Source of the DNA: Struthio camelus | Lineage: Eukaryota > Chordata > Aves > Struthioniformes > Struthionidae | Direction: 5' to 3' | Length of the DNA: 64,000 bases | Assembly: GCF_040807025.1 (NCBI RefSeq) | Contig: NC_090980.1 | Location: 248,001 to 312,000 of the forward strand | In this document: positions 19,425 through 30,719 of the stretch, one piece after another | Numbering within the stretch: the stretch's first letter is position 1 | Layout: each line of letters opens with the position of its first letter | Notes under the pieces: generated by a model | What the model was told of the DNA's origin: nothing | The model's database searches: none | Seen by the model: only the letters and a program-made list of their open reading frames with translations | Program-made: the position numbers and the translations under genes

Positions 19425-21447
19425 GGAGCGGTCCGTGTCCGCATAGGATACGGGAGCGGTCCGTGTCCGCAGAGGGGACAGGAGCGATCCGTGGGGACCG
19501 TGTCCGCATAGGGGACAGGAGCGGTCCGTGTCCGCAGAGGGGACAGGAGCGATCCGTGGGAACCGTGTCCGCAGAGGGGACAGGAGCGGTCCGTGTCGGC
19601 AGAGGGGACAGGAGCGGTCGGTGGGGACCGTGTCCGCAGAGGGGACAGGAGCGATCCGTGGGAACCGTGTCCGCAGAGGGGACAGGAGCGGTTCGTGTCC
19701 GCAGAGGGGACAGGAGCGGTCGGTGGGGACCGTGTCCGCATAGGGGACAGGAGCGATCCGTGGGGACCGTGTCCGCAGAGGGGACAGGAGCGATCCGTGG
19801 GAACCGTGTCCGCAGAGGGGACAGGAGCGGTTCGTGTCCGCAGAGGGGACAGGAGCGGTCGGTGGGGACCGTGTCCGCATAGGGGACAGGAGCGATCCGT
19901 GGGGACCGTGTCCGCAGAGGAGACAGGAGCGATCCGTGGGAACCGTGTCCGCAGAGGGGACAGGAGCGGTCCGTGTCGGCAGAGGGGACAGGAGCGATCC
20001 GTGGGAACCGTGTCCGCAGAGGGGACAGGAGCGGTCGGTGGGGACCGTGTCGGCAGAGGGGACAGGAGCGGTCCGTGTCCGCAGAGGGGACAGGAGCGGA
20101 CCGTGGGAACCGTGTCCGCAGAGGGGACAGGAGCGATCCGTGGGGACCGTGTCGGCAGAGGGGACAGGAGCGGTCCGTGTCCGCAGAGGGGACAGGAGCG
20201 ATCCGTGGGGACCGTGTCGGCAGAGGGGACAGGAGCGGTCCGTGTCCGCAGAGGGGACAGGAGCGATCCGTGGGGACCGTGTCGGCAGAGGGGACAGGAG
20301 CGGTCCGTGTCCGCAGAGGGGACAGGAGCGGTCGGTGGGGACCGTGTCGGCAGAGGGGACAGGAGCGGACCGTGGGAACCGTGTCCGCAGAGGGGACAGG
20401 AGCGGTCCGTGGGGACCGTGTCCGCAGAGGGGACAGGAGCGGTCCGTGTCCGCAGAGGGGACAGGAGCGGTCGGTGGGGACCGTGTCGGCAGAGGGGACA
20501 GGAGCGGTCCGTGTCCGCAGAGGGGACAGGAGCGATCCGTGGGAACCGTGTCCGCAGAGGGGACAGGAGCGATCCGTGGGGACCGTGTCGGCAGAGGGGA
20601 CAGGAGCGGTCCGTGTCCGCAGAGGGGACAGGAGCGATCCGTGGGGACCGTGTCGGCAGAGGGGACAGGAGTGGTCCGTGTCGGCAGAGGGGACAGGAGC
20701 GGTCGGTGGGGACCGTGTCGGCAGAGGGGACAGGAGCGGACCGTGGGAACCGTGTCCGCAGAGGGGACAGGAGCGGTCCGTGGGGACCGTGTCCGCAGAG
20801 GGGACAGGAGCGGTCCGTGTCCGCAGAGGGGACAGGAGCGGTCGGTGGGGACCGTGTCGGCAGAGGGGACAGGAGCGGTCCGTGTCCGCAGAGGGGACAG
20901 GAGCGATCCGTGGGAACCGTGTCCGCAGAGGGGACAGGAGCGGTCCGTGTCGGCAGAGGGGACAGGAGCGGTCCGTGTCCGCAGAGGGGACAGGAGCGGA
21001 CCGTGGGGACCGTGTCCGCATAGGAGACAGGAGCGATCCGTGGGAACCGTGTCCGCAGAGGGGACAGGAGCGGTCCGTGTCCGCAGAGGGGACAGGAGCG
21101 GTCCGTGGGAACCGTGTCGGCAGAGGGGACAGGAGCGGTCCGTGTCCGCAGAGGGGACAGGAGCGGACCGTGGGGACCGTGTCCGCAGAGGGGACAGGAG
21201 CGATCCGTGGGAACCGTGTCGGCAGAGGGGACAGGAGCGGTCCGTGTCCGCAGAGGGAACAGGAGCGGTCCGTGGGAACCGTGTCGGCAGAGGGGACAGG
21301 AGCGGTCCGTGTCCGCAGAGGGGACAGGAGCGATCCGTGGGGACCGTGTCCGCAGAGGGGACAGGAGCGGTCCGTGTCCGCAGAGGGGACAGGAGCGATC
21401 CGTGGGAACCGTGTCGGCAGAGGGGACAGGAGCGGTCGGTGGGGACT
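19425..21447. repeat. 28/37-bp minisatellite, about 60 units
   Basis: Two interleaved unit lengths share GCAGAGGGGACAGGAGCG. The 28-bp form continues GTCCGTGTCC and the 37-bp form ATCCGTGGGGACCGTGTCC. The units contain no stop triplet in any frame, so several frames on both strands stay open for 600-930 codons. There is no start context, splice pattern or homology to support coding. Confidence 0.95.
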
Positions 21448-21449
21448 CT

Positions 21450-21890
21450 CTGCCCCCGGCCCGCTCCGGGGGAGCCGGGCAGCCCCGACGGGGCGTCCCG
21501 CTCCGTCTCGCAGGTCGCCGGGCCGGGCGGGGACACGGAACCAGGACCGGGACCGGGACCAGCCCATCGCCAGCCGCTCCGAGCCCCCCGTGGCGGCGGA
21601 TCCGGGCCCGGGGAGGGGGGGACGCGCGGCGCCGCCACATCAAAGCGCCGCCGCCGCCGGGCGCATCCGGTCCCGGCGCGCCGCGAACACGCGGGGCCGC
21701 GGGCTGTTTGCGCTCGGCGGCTCCCAGGAGAGGCGGACGGCGCGGGGAGGGGGGCGCGGAGGCGGCGGGGCCGGGGGTGACTGGTGTCACCGGGGCTGGG
21801 GGGGGGGTCAGGACCGCCCCCCCCCGCCGGTCGCCACCGCGGGGGCCGGTTAATTAGCAATTAACGGGTAATTAGCGCCCCCGCCCCGCG
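21450..21890. promoter_or_regulatory. GC/CpG-rich segment ending in a homeodomain-site cluster
   Basis: A unique CpG-rich stretch (CCACATCAAAGCGCCGCCGC near 21635, CGGGCTGTTTGCGCTCGG near 21702) ends with three homeodomain cores in 26 bp: TTAATTAG (21850-21857), CAATTAAC (21858-21865) and TAATTAG (21869-21875). Candidate enhancer or silencer. Confidence 0.45.
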
Positions 21891-21939
21891 GCTGTCGGGA
21901 GAGAGGAAGGAAGGAGAGAGCAACAGGCTGAAACCCGTG

Positions 21940-22430
21940 GACGCGCACACACACACACACACACGCAGGGGTCATGAGCTCACTTGCACACGCGTGTGCC
22001 AGCGCTTGTGCACCTGCGGCTTGTGCGCCAGCTCCCGCAGGTGTGTGCAAATGCTCGCCGTGCCTGCACAACCCGGGGGGGGGAGGTTCGCACGCCGGCT
22101 CCCGTAGGTGTGCAAGTGCTCACGTGCATGCACCGCCACCGGCTTGCACGCCGCCTCCCGCACGTGTGTGCGAACGCCCACGTGCCTGCACAGCTGCGGG
22201 TTCGCCAGCTGGCTCACGCGTGCGAGCGCCCGCTCACACCCCCGGGCGAGCGCGGTCCGTGTGCCGGCTCCCACCCGTGTGCACCCTGCGCAGGGACCCT
22301 GGGCCCACGGTGCTGCTCTGCCTGGGTGGGATGTCACCAGGGATCTCGGGGATGGCCGTTGTCCCCCACGAGTGGCCTTGTTTGCTCGGGGCCCCGGTGT
22401 CCCCGGGAGTCGGGGGTCTCTGTCAGTCCC
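21940..22430. repeat. TGCACACG-type degenerate repeat
   Basis: A short (CA)n at 21946-21965 leads into degenerate units of about 70 bp containing GCTCCCGCAGGTGTGTGCAA and CACGTGCCTGCACAGC. It is rich in alternating purine-pyrimidine. No gene. Confidence 0.7.
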
Positions 22431-22434
22431 CCCA

Positions 22435-22605
22435 AAGTTTCCCTTTGTTATTATTTTCCTTTCGCTCCCCAGCAGAAGGGAACCGGGGCCCGTGACCCGG
22501 TGGTGGCTGTTAATACTCTAATTAATCAAAGTGACGTGCTGATGCCATCTCGTGGGTCATGGGGCTTTAATTACACTGGACAGACAGCCAGAGCTATCGC
22601 AACCC
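22435..22605. promoter_or_regulatory. Candidate conserved noncoding island
   Basis: Unique AT-richer DNA with CCTTTGTTATTATTTTCC, TAATACTCTAATTAATCAAA, GTGACGTGCTGATG and GGGCTTTAATTACACTGG. Sox-like, homeodomain and CRE-like cores lie within 130 bp. No ORF is supported. Confidence 0.55.
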
Positions 22606-22980
22606 ACACAGGCATCCAGGGCAGCACACGTGTGTGCGAGCTGGTGTGCTCCCTGCACGCTGGCACCGTGCACCCCCGTGCACGCATGTGCACACGCCCC
22701 AGTGCCACGTATACACAGGTGCAAGCAGACACCGCAAAACGCCACTGACGGACAAGTCTGTCCTGTACGGACACACAATACGCCTTGCACGGACACGTCC
22801 TGCTCTGCCGGCATGCATGCACGCCGCTGCCGCTTGCACGGCTCCTTCGCACGGACACACTCTGGCCCCGGCCGGCCAGGTGCTGTGCACACCCGCAACG
22901 GGTCGCGTTTTACACCCGTGGACATAGTGCAACCCACCTACGCGTGTGCAAAGCCGGTCCTGCTCCGAAACACAATTCGG
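22606..22980. repeat. TGCACACGTGTG-rich block
   Basis: Dispersed CACACGTGTGTGC, GCATGCATGCACGC and CACACTC runs with alternating purine-pyrimidine character. Nothing coding is seen. Confidence 0.6.
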
Positions 22981-22984
22981 GGCG

Positions 22985-23405
22985 GGGGGATTCGTCTCGC
23001 CAGCATCTCTGCCGATACCTACAGCCCTTTCCCAGCAGACAAACAGTGTGGGAAGCGTGTCGCGTTTTCTTTTCCTGGTATATCTCCACGTTTTGCTCAG
23101 CCTTGGAGGCCGGCATGCCCTTCATGCACGTATGCAACACGCATGTTTGATAGACATACCAGTGCGCTGCTCAGGGCGTGCGATAATTTTGCATCGTGAT
23201 AACAGGCAACATGTTAGCGAGACCGTGGAAATGGTGCTCCTCTTACGGGGCTCGTCATTCTGCGTTGCGCGCGAGGGGTGTATTTCATGCTGCAAGATCT
23301 GTAAGCAAATATCTGCAGAAAAAAAGCGGCTTCTGTGCAAACACGAGCACTGCTTTGCCGGGAGGATTTTCTCCCGTTCTGCAAACGCGTGAATAAACTT
23401 CCAGA
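22985..23405. other. Unique moderately AT-rich segment, unidentified
   Basis: About 420 bp with no internal repeat, for example GCGTTTTCTTTTCCTGGTAT, GCGATAATTTTGCATCGTGA and AGCAAATATCTGCAGAAAAA. It could be a conserved element or the remnant of an old mobile element; I recognise neither. No convincing ORF. Confidence 0.35.
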
Positions 23406-23639
23406 GCCGCCACCGAGCCTCGCGCTCGCACGGCCTCGTGCCCCAGCCAAGGCGCACGGCGCCTTTCACGCCCGCTCGCGTGCAAGGCTGGTGCGCGGCG
23501 GCTGGCAGCACCAGCAGCAGCACGCGGTGCACAAACCTGCCTTGCACGAGGGCGAGAGCCGCAGCGCGGCAGACGCGACCCGCGGAGCTGGGCACGCAGG
23601 CGGCCGAGGCAATCCCGGCCCCGATCGCTCCGGCACCCC

Positions 23640-23960
23640 AGGCCCTATCCGCCCGTACGGCCTGCAGCCGTCATTAAATCATCGTTAGCTGGTTATTCCC
23701 TGACAGCCCCGGGGGGGTTTCCCCGACAGTGCCTCCAAAGTAGAGAGAAATGGAGAAATTCTCGGCTCCCGGCCGCTCCGAGAGGGGAGAACAGGCTCCA
23801 TATTTCTTCATTTGAAGCCACTTTATTTCTGATGCCAGTTTTATTTAAGCATTTTACGTTTACACTTTGACACGTATCCATGTCCTGGAGAGCGAGGGCG
23901 AGAGAGGGAGATGAAATGAAAACCCAGCGACGTGGCCGAGAGAGGCAAACAGGCAGCGGG
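23640..23960. promoter_or_regulatory. Candidate conserved noncoding island
   Basis: Unique AT-rich core: GTCATTAAATCATCGTTAGC (23669-23688), TCCATATTTCTTCATTTGAA (23798-23817), CACTTTATTTCTGATGCC, TTTTATTTAAGCATTTTACG and GAGATGAAATGAAAACCC. Long unique low-GC sequence between repeats is unusual in this window and suggests constraint. Confidence 0.5.
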
Positions 23961-24479
23961 AGCGAGCGGGGGGCTCGGCGGGGGCCCCGGCGCCGGCTCA
24001 GGGCTGCGCCCGGCATTTGCAGGCGCCCGGCACGAGCGCGCGGGGCCGGGCACGAGGCACGGGCACCGTGGGAAAGCGGGGTTCATTTTCCACTCGGCCT
24101 GCAGCCTGGGGATTTATTCCAGGGGGATGCGGGGAGCGGTCGTGCCCAAGCGTTGCACCAGCCAAAAATCCCCAGCCTGGGCTGCACGGGCGGGAGGGAG
24201 CCGTTTGCCCAATTCCCAAGCTGCGCCCCGCCGCGGCCGGGCATCGCGGCTCCAGCGCCCGTGCTCCCAGCGCCGTGCCGGAGCTGCTCGCCTCCTGCAT
24301 GGGGGCTCTCCGCGCGGCACCAATTAAGCGCCGGTGGCTGGAGGCGGCGGAGAGCAGACCGCGGGCCCACGAGCGCGTCCGGCCCCCCGAGCCGCGAGAG
24401 GCTTTTCCTGAGCTGCCGCGCACCGGCCTCGGGGCCCGGCGCTTCCGAAGCGCGGCGGCATCTGGATACGACGTCCTCG
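23961..24479. other. Unique GC-rich spacer, no gene seen
   Basis: Non-repetitive GC-rich sequence. It includes GCACCAATTAAGCGCCGG at 24319-24336, a single homeodomain-like core, but no repeat, ORF or splice-site pattern that I can support. Confidence 0.4.
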
Positions 24480-25115
24480 TAATTAGGGGACCCTGCTGAG
24501 CTCCTTGTGATGGGGGGGGGCTGGGACCCTGCTGAGCATCTTGCAATTAGGGGAGCTGGGACCCCCCCCAGGTCCTTGCAATTAGGGGGTTCAGACCTTT
24601 CCGAGCTACTCACAATTAGGGGATTCAGACCCTTCCGAGGTCCTTGGAATTAGAGGGGCTGGGCCCCCTCAAGGTCCTTGTGATTGGGGGGGGGTCAGGA
24701 CCCTCTTGAGGTCCTTGCAATTAGGGGAGCTGGGACCTACCCCCCCAGATCCTTGCAATTAGGGGGTTCAAACCTTTCTGAGCTCCTTGCAATTAGAGGA
24801 TTCAGACCCTTCTGAAGTCCTTGCAATTAGGGGGACCAGGACCCTGTCAAGCTCCTTGCAATTAGGGGGTCCAGGAGCCCCCCCAAGGTCCTTGCAATTA
24901 GGGGTTTCGGACCCTCCCAAGCTCCTTGCAAAAGGGCAGCTGGGACCCTCCCGAGCTCCTTACAATTAGGGGGCCAGGACCCCCCCCGCAGGGCCTTGCA
25001 ATTAGGGGGTTCAGACCCTGCCAAGCTCCTTGCAATAAAGGGGTTTGGACCCTCCTGAGCTCCTTGCAATTAGGGGGTTCAGACCCTCCTGAGCTCCTTG
25101 CAATTGGGGGGGGGG
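24480..25115. repeat. CTCCTTGCAATTAGGGGG tandem array, about 17 units
   Basis: Units of about 33-38 bp, each with CTCCTTGCAATTAGGGGG and a variable GTTCAGACCCTCCTGAG or CTGGGACCC part. CAATTAG cores occur near 24545, 24580, 24614, 24719, 24757, 24791, 24824, 24859, 24894, 24963, 25001 and 25067, with decayed copies between. The array therefore multiplies a homeodomain-type site. Confidence 0.9.
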
Positions 25116-25384
25116 CCAGGGACAGACCTGGGGGACGCCCCATCCCCGTTCACGCGTGGTCAAGGACGGAGCAAAGCTGGCTGCCCGCACCATGCTGGGG
25201 TAAACCTGTTCCTGTCCCCCCCCCCACCCCGTTTACACCGGCGGCTCTCCCGGCCCCGGTCTGCGGCAGGGCTGCGTGCGTGCACCGGGCGCTGCACCTG
25301 CGGCGCCCGCGAGCCGGCCGGCGCGTGTCCGCCCAGGCCTCCCCGGACACCCCTGCTCCGCCGCGCTCCCCATCCCGCTGCGGG

Positions 25385-25550
25385 CCGCGGCCGGATCAAT
25401 GGGGCTGGCCGGGGAGGTGCGGCGCGGAGGGTAAATATTAAAGCCGGGTGCTTCGCTAATTCAAAGCATCGATCAGGCGGGGATGAGAGCAATAAATTAT
25501 TGTGACAAGATGCAACTCTCACGCCGGCTCCCCGCACCGATCGATGGGGC
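25385..25550. promoter_or_regulatory. Candidate conserved noncoding island
   Basis: Unique sequence with CCGGATCAATGGGGCTGG, GGGTAAATATTAAAGCCGGG, CGCTAATTCAAAGCATCGAT and GCAATAAATTATTGTGACAA, then CCGATCGATGGG. ATCGAT/ATCAAT cores are at 25394, 25468 and 25539. Regulatory role inferred. Confidence 0.55.
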
Positions 25551-25799
25551 GCTGGGCTGCCTCTCGCAGCCAGGCCTGGCACCGGGCCCCCGGCTCTCTC
25601 CCGCGCCCGCACCTCTGCCCGGGACCCTCGGCGCACGAGGACGGCAGGTTCCCGGGTGGGGGGGTCCCAGAGGGCAGAGTCCGGCGAGGGGGTGCTGTGC
25701 AATAGTTTGGGGCATCCCCCTCCCAACCCCAGCAGTCCTGAACTAGGGGTGGAAAATCTCGGCGGGGATGTTTCGGGGGCTCTTGCCGTGCCTGCAAGG

Positions 25800-26170
25800 C
25801 TGCGCAGCGGGATGTGTGCGCACTGGAGCACGGGGCTGCAGGTGCGTGGGCAAGGGAGGGCAGGGAGCGGATGGGAGTGTGCAAGCGTATCACGTGTGCG
25901 TGTGCATGGAGGGAGATGGGGGATACGTGTGCGTGTGCAATGGGGCCCAGTGTGCAAGCGGGTTCCTGTGTGTGCCGGCGGACTGCTGCGCAGGGTGCAG
26001 ACGGGGCGCCCAAGCGTGCGCGTGTGCATGCAGGGAGACAGGGATACGTGTGCAATGGGGCACGGCGGGAGCCTGTGCATGCCAGCAGACTGCTGTGTGG
26101 GGTGCAGACGGGGCGTGCAAGGGTGTATGTGTGTGCGTGTGCATGTGCAAGCGTGTGCGTGTGCATGCAT
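25800..26170. repeat. TG-rich GTGTGCGTGTGCATG block
   Basis: Alternating purine-pyrimidine TGTGCGTGTGCA runs mixed with partial duplications of a roughly 100-bp piece (GGGTGCAGACGGGGCG near 25995 and 26100). The preceding 25551-25799 is GC-rich unique DNA in which I see nothing. Confidence 0.7.
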
Positions 26171-27615
26171 GAATCCCTGCAGCATTAGCAGCCAGCGCGG
26201 AGCTCTGCCGCACCCCGGCTTTGCGGTGGATGCGAGTGGAGGCGTTTGAGCCATAGGGACAGAGAAGCAGCGATTTCCCCCCGCCGCACATACCCCCAGC
26301 CTCAGCCCCGCTCCTCTCCGTGCCCCAAATCACGCCACTGCCGCAAAACCTGCTGCGGGGATGGAGCCTGGTCTGCAAAACCTGGGGGAAAACACTGGGG
26401 AAAACCGCCGGCGCCCGTGCTGCCGCTCTACAACGTGGGACCCCTGCGGTCGGCCCCTCCTTTCACCCCCCCCCCCCCATTGCAGCCTGCCTGGAGATGA
26501 GGGACCCCCCCCCGCGCCAAAATCGGGCCGTGCCGGGGTGGGTCAGAGAGCCGCTGCCCCCACGCCTGCGGCTCCCGCGCGAGCCCAGCCCGAGCGGCGT
26601 CCCTGCAGGCCCCAAGCGCCCCTGGCGTTTCGGTGCCGGGGCTTTGAGTCGGAGCACAGAGAACCACCCCCCCCCCCGCCAACAGCAGGCTTTGGGTTCA
26701 AACGGGATTATTTTGGGTCGATGACAAGACAAGCCGTTCCCAACCGGCTGCAAGCAGCCGCTGGGCATGGCGCTTTGCCGCGGAGCTGGGTGCAGCGGCT
26801 GCAGCTCCGCCAGGCGCACGGGGTGCTGCGAGCCCCGTGCCCCCCCCAACCCCAGCTCCTGCTTTACCCGCTGCAAGGGCAGACGAGAGCTTTTTTTTCC
26901 CCAGGCCTCTCCCCCGGGAGCGCAGGATTTGTTTGTTTTCCAGCGGCGGCGGCGGAGGCGTGAGATCAAACGGGCGAGAACATTTGCCCGCAGAGACATT
27001 TTGGGCAGGGGCGAAGCCGCGCAGGCAAAGCGGGCACGGCTGCGCCCTCTGCGCACGCTCGAGGGTGCAAGCGCACGCTCGTGCGCCTTGCACGCGTGGG
27101 AGCACGGCCCCTCTGCCCGGCACGGGTGGGACGGGGAGCTAAAACGCTCCCCCGCTTCGCCGGCAAAGCAAATGGGGGGGGGGGGGGACTGTCTGCAAGG
27201 AAACGGAGTCGGGCGTGGGAACGGGGAGGGATGCCTAATCCGGCTCGGATGCACGCTGCCGGGCTCCAGGCGGCCGCGGAGAGCAGCATGCAGCCCCCCC
27301 CCCCAGCACGGAGCTGCCCTTCTCCCCAGGCCTGTGCACTGGTGGGCACCAGCCCCGTGCACTGGTGGCACCGGTGGGCACCGGCCCCGTTTGGGGCGCG
27401 GGGAGCGACGGGAGCAGCGGGCCAGCGGGAGACGAGGCGACGCGGAAGCTCTTTGTGCAAAGCTGGCGCTTCCCCCCCCCCAACCCCAAACCCCGTCAAA
27501 CCCCCCCCCACACCCACCCCGCCAGGGCAGGGCTGCACCCTGGGGCAGCGCTGGGGCTGGCGCAGAGATGGGCTTCGGGGTGCGAGCGGGGCCGCGGCCG
27601 GGCGAGGAGCGGGTG
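26171..27615. other. Unique GC-rich stretch, no gene supported
   Basis: Mostly non-repetitive. Items seen: a GGCGGCGGCGGAGGCGTGAG run followed by ATCAAACGGGCGAGAACATT (26943-26983), poly-T/poly-C patches, and an imperfect CACTGGTGGGCACC duplication at 27338-27380. Open frames are short, compositionally biased and lack splice partners. Confidence 0.45.
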
Positions 27616-27619
27616 CTTT

Positions 27620-27930
27620 GTAAAGCAGACACGCACGCACACACAGAGATGCGCCCCGGTGCAGAGACACACGCACGCACACGGCATATGCGCCCCTTGC
27701 ACGTGCACGTCCCCCCCCAACACACACACACACATGCACACACACACGCATACACACACACACGCACGCCCCTGCCTCGGACACGCATGCTGACCTGGGG
27801 GGGGGGGGGGGAGCGCGTGTGCACGCTTGCACGGCTCGGGGGTGCACACACACGCGCATATCCCCCTGCACACGTGTGTGCATGCAGTCGGTGCACATGT
27901 GTAACTGTGCACACGCATGCAGCGCTCAGA
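27620..27930. repeat. CA-rich microsatellite block
   Basis: ACGCACGCACACA, (CA)n (27720-27760) and CACGCATGC runs on both sides of a G homopolymer at about 27798-27811. Alternating purine-pyrimidine. No gene. Confidence 0.8.
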
Positions 27931-28159
27931 CCCCCCCCCTCCGCCCCCACCCCGGCCACTCTGCACCCCGGTCACGCGTCTCTCCCAGCACCGCATTGTG
28001 CAAACCCCCCCACCCCGCACCCCGGCTCCGCCGTGGGGGTCCCGGCTGCACGCACTGCTGTCCCCCCATCCCCAAACCCCAGCGAGATGGAAAGTTAACG
28101 GGGAGGTTGGCTGCAAGGGTGGGGGGCACCTCTGCCTGTGCCCCCAGATCGCAGCCCTC

Positions 28160-28900
28160 GCTGCACACGGGGGGGCTCTGCAGGTGCTGTGGGGTCTGTG
28201 GGGCTGGCGCTCTGCGGAGCTGTGGGCCGTTGAGGCCTGTAGGGCTGTGGGAACGTGAGTCTGGGGGCTGTGGGGCCAGAGGGTCTACGGTGCCTGTGGG
28301 GGTGTGAGGGTCTGGGGTCCATGGGTGCATGGGGTCAGCAGCTCTGGCTGCGTCTATGGGGTCTGCGGGGTCTATGGGATCTGTGGGGTTCATGGAGTCA
28401 ATGGGATCCATGGGAGGGGGGGTCTGTGGGGTCCATGGGGTCTGTGTGAGTCTATGGGGTGCACAGGGTCTATGGGGTATGTGGGGGTCTGTGAAGTCTG
28501 AGGGGTGCGTGAGGGCGTCTATGAGGTTTATGGGGTCTATGGGTCCATGGAGCCCGTGGATTCCTTGGGATCCATGGGGTCTATGGGATCCAGGGGGTCT
28601 GGGGTCCTGGGGGGTGCATGGGGGTCTATGGGGTCAATGAGATCTATGGGGTCTATGGGTTTGTGGGGTGCATGAGGTCTACGGGCTCTGTGGAGCCCGG
28701 GGAGGGTCTATGGACCCTATAGGCTCTGTGGGATCTGGGGTAGTCTATGGGGTCCGGGGGATCTGGGGGTCCTGGGGGGGGGGGGTTGCATGGGATCTAT
28801 GGGGTCGGCGAGATCTATGGGATTTATGGGGTCTACGGGGTGCATGAGGTCTATGGGCTCCGTGGAGTCCGGGAGGGGGGGTCTATGGGGTGCGGGGGTC
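28160..28900. repeat. GGGGTCTATGGGGT repeat
   Basis: Degenerate units of about 12-20 bp (GGGTCTATGGGGTCTGTGGG, GGTCCATGGGG, GGGATCTATGGG). Not coding. The flank 27931-28159 is unique GC-rich DNA without features. Confidence 0.85.
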
Positions 28901-28959
28901 CATGGGGGCGGCGGGTGCGCCCCCCCCCCCCGGCGCCGCCGGCTCAGCATGCGGGCAGC

Positions 28960-29080
28960 GTGCGGCCGCCCGGTTAGCGCTGATGGATTCGCACACTTGT
29001 CTCTTAATCTCCGGCGCGCGGATCGATTCGCTATTTCCCTTTGTTGCCAGAAACTTCGATCCTGCCCGGGGCCGGGGGAG
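28960..29080. promoter_or_regulatory. Candidate conserved noncoding island
   Basis: Unique patch with GGTTAGCGCTGATGGATTCG, CTTGTCTCTTAATCTCC, GCGGATCGATTCGCTATTTC and CCTTTGTTGCCAGAAACTTC. AGCGCT and ATCGAT palindromes and a Sox-like CTTTGTT are present between two minisatellites. Confidence 0.5.
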
Positions 29081-29299
29081 CGCGGCCGGGGCGACCGCCG
29101 CCGCCGCCGGCGGCCAGCCCCGAGGCCACGGTGAGGGGCGCGGGCCCCGGCCCGGCCCGGCCGCCGCGAGGAAACTTCGCAACTCACCGCGGGGCGGCTC
29201 CGCATGGGGCCGCGGCGGCTCCGCTCGGCTCCGCTCGGCTCCGGTCCGGTCCGGTCCGCTCGGCTCGGCTCGGCTCGGCGGGTCGGAGCCCGTCCTAGA

Positions 29300-30535
29300 A
29301 GGTCCTTCGCATCCGCGGGGCGGGGGGGGGGGCGAGCGGCAGCGGGGACGGGGAGGACGGAGGGAGCGGGGCAGCGGGGATGGAGGGAGCGGGGCAGCGG
29401 GGATGGAGGGAGCGGAGCAGCGGGGATGGAGGGAGCGGAGAAGCGGGGATGGAGAAGTGCAGGCAGCGGGGATGGAGGGAGCAGAGCAGCGGGGATGGAG
29501 GGAGCGGGACAGCGGGGATGGAGGGAGCGGGGCAGCGGGGATGGAGAAGTGCTGGCAGCGGGGATGGAGAAGTGCAGGCAGCGGGGATGGAGGGAGCGGA
29601 GCAGCGGGGACCGAGGGAGCGGGGCAGCGGGGATGGAGAAGTGCTGGCAGCGGGGATGGAGGGAGCAGAGCAGCGGGGATGGAGAAGTGCTGGCAGCGGG
29701 GATGGAGGGAGCGGAGCAGCGGGGATGGAGAAGTGCTGGCAGCGGGGATGGAGGGAGCGGGACAGCGGGGATGGAGGAGGATGGAGGCAGCGGAGCAGAA
29801 GGGACGGAGGGAAAGGAGGAGTGCGGGCAGGTGGGAAAGGAGGACGGGGAAGGAGGGCGCAGGGCAGCGGGGATGGAGGAGGATGGAGGGAGCGGGGCAG
29901 CGGGGACGGAGGGAGCGGAGCAGCGGGGATGGAGGGAGCGGGGTAGCAGGGACGGAGGAGGATGGAGGGAGCGGGGCAGCGGGGATGGAGGGAGCGGGGC
30001 AGCAGGGACGGAGGAGGATGGAGGGAGCGGGGCAGCGGGGACGGAGGAGGATGGAGGGAGCGGGGCAGCGGGGATGGAGGGAGCGGGGCAGCGGGGACGG
30101 AGGAGTGCGGGAGGGAAGGAGGGAGCGGAGGAGGCAGGTGGGAGAGGAGTGCGGGCAGGAGCGGGACGGAGCAGGAAGGAGGGAGCGGAGCAGGGGACGG
30201 AGGAGGAGTGAGGGAGGGCGCGGAGAAAGCAGGTGGAAGAGGAGTGCGGGCAGGAGGGAGCGGGGCAGGGGACGGGGAGGAGAGAGGGAAGGAGGGAGCG
30301 GGGCAGGGGACGGGGAGGAGTGAAGGAAGGAGGGAGCGGAGCAGGGGACAGGAGGAGAGAGGGAAGGAGGGAGCGGGGCGGCGGCGGAGGAGGAGTGCGG
30401 GATGGAGGGCGCGGAGCGGGAGACGGAGGAGGAGTGCGGGAGGGAAGGAGGGAGCGGAGCAGGGGACGGAGGAAGAGTGCGGGAAGGAGGGAGCGGGGCA
30501 GCGGCGGAGGAGGAGTGCGGCGGCCGCGGCGGGTT
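29300..30535. repeat. GGAGGGAGCGGGGCAGCGGG minisatellite
   Basis: Units of 21-24 bp (GGAGGGAGCGGGGCAGCGGG, ATGGAGAAGTGCTGGCAGCG) change after about 29.8 kb to GGAGGGAAGGAGGGAGCGG variants. The plus strand is strongly purine-biased. Stop-free frames are artefacts. Confidence 0.92.
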
Positions 30536-30537
30536 TA

Positions 30538-30665
30538 AGTAGCGGCCGAGCGCGGCCCGCGGATCGATGGATATAATTTTCCTCAAACTCGGAAAATAAA
30601 GTTCATCGCTGATCAAATTTGAAAACAGATGTCGCGGCGCGGCCCTAAATGGGCTTCGATCCGGG
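30538..30665. promoter_or_regulatory. Candidate conserved noncoding island
   Basis: Unique AT-rich sequence: CGCGGATCGATGGATATAAT, TTTCCTCAAACTCGGAAAAT, AAAGTTCATCGCTGATCAAA, TTTGAAAACAGATGTCGCGG and CCCTAAATGGGCTTCGATCC. It carries ATCGAT and TGATCAAA cores. Sharp repeat boundaries on both sides suggest it was spared from repeat turnover. Confidence 0.55.
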
Positions 30666-30719
30666 CGGGGGCGCGGGGGGGGCGGCGGAGAGCGCCGGGC
30701 TGCGCCGAGCGGGCACCCC

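Noticed and set aside
19068-21860. Long Arg/Gly/Asp-rich ORFs on both strands resembling repeat proteins
   Set aside because: Artefact of the stop-free 28/37-bp minisatellite.
22985-23405. Short ORFs in the unique segment
   Set aside because: No recognisable domain, poor start contexts and no splice partners; kept as an unidentified segment.
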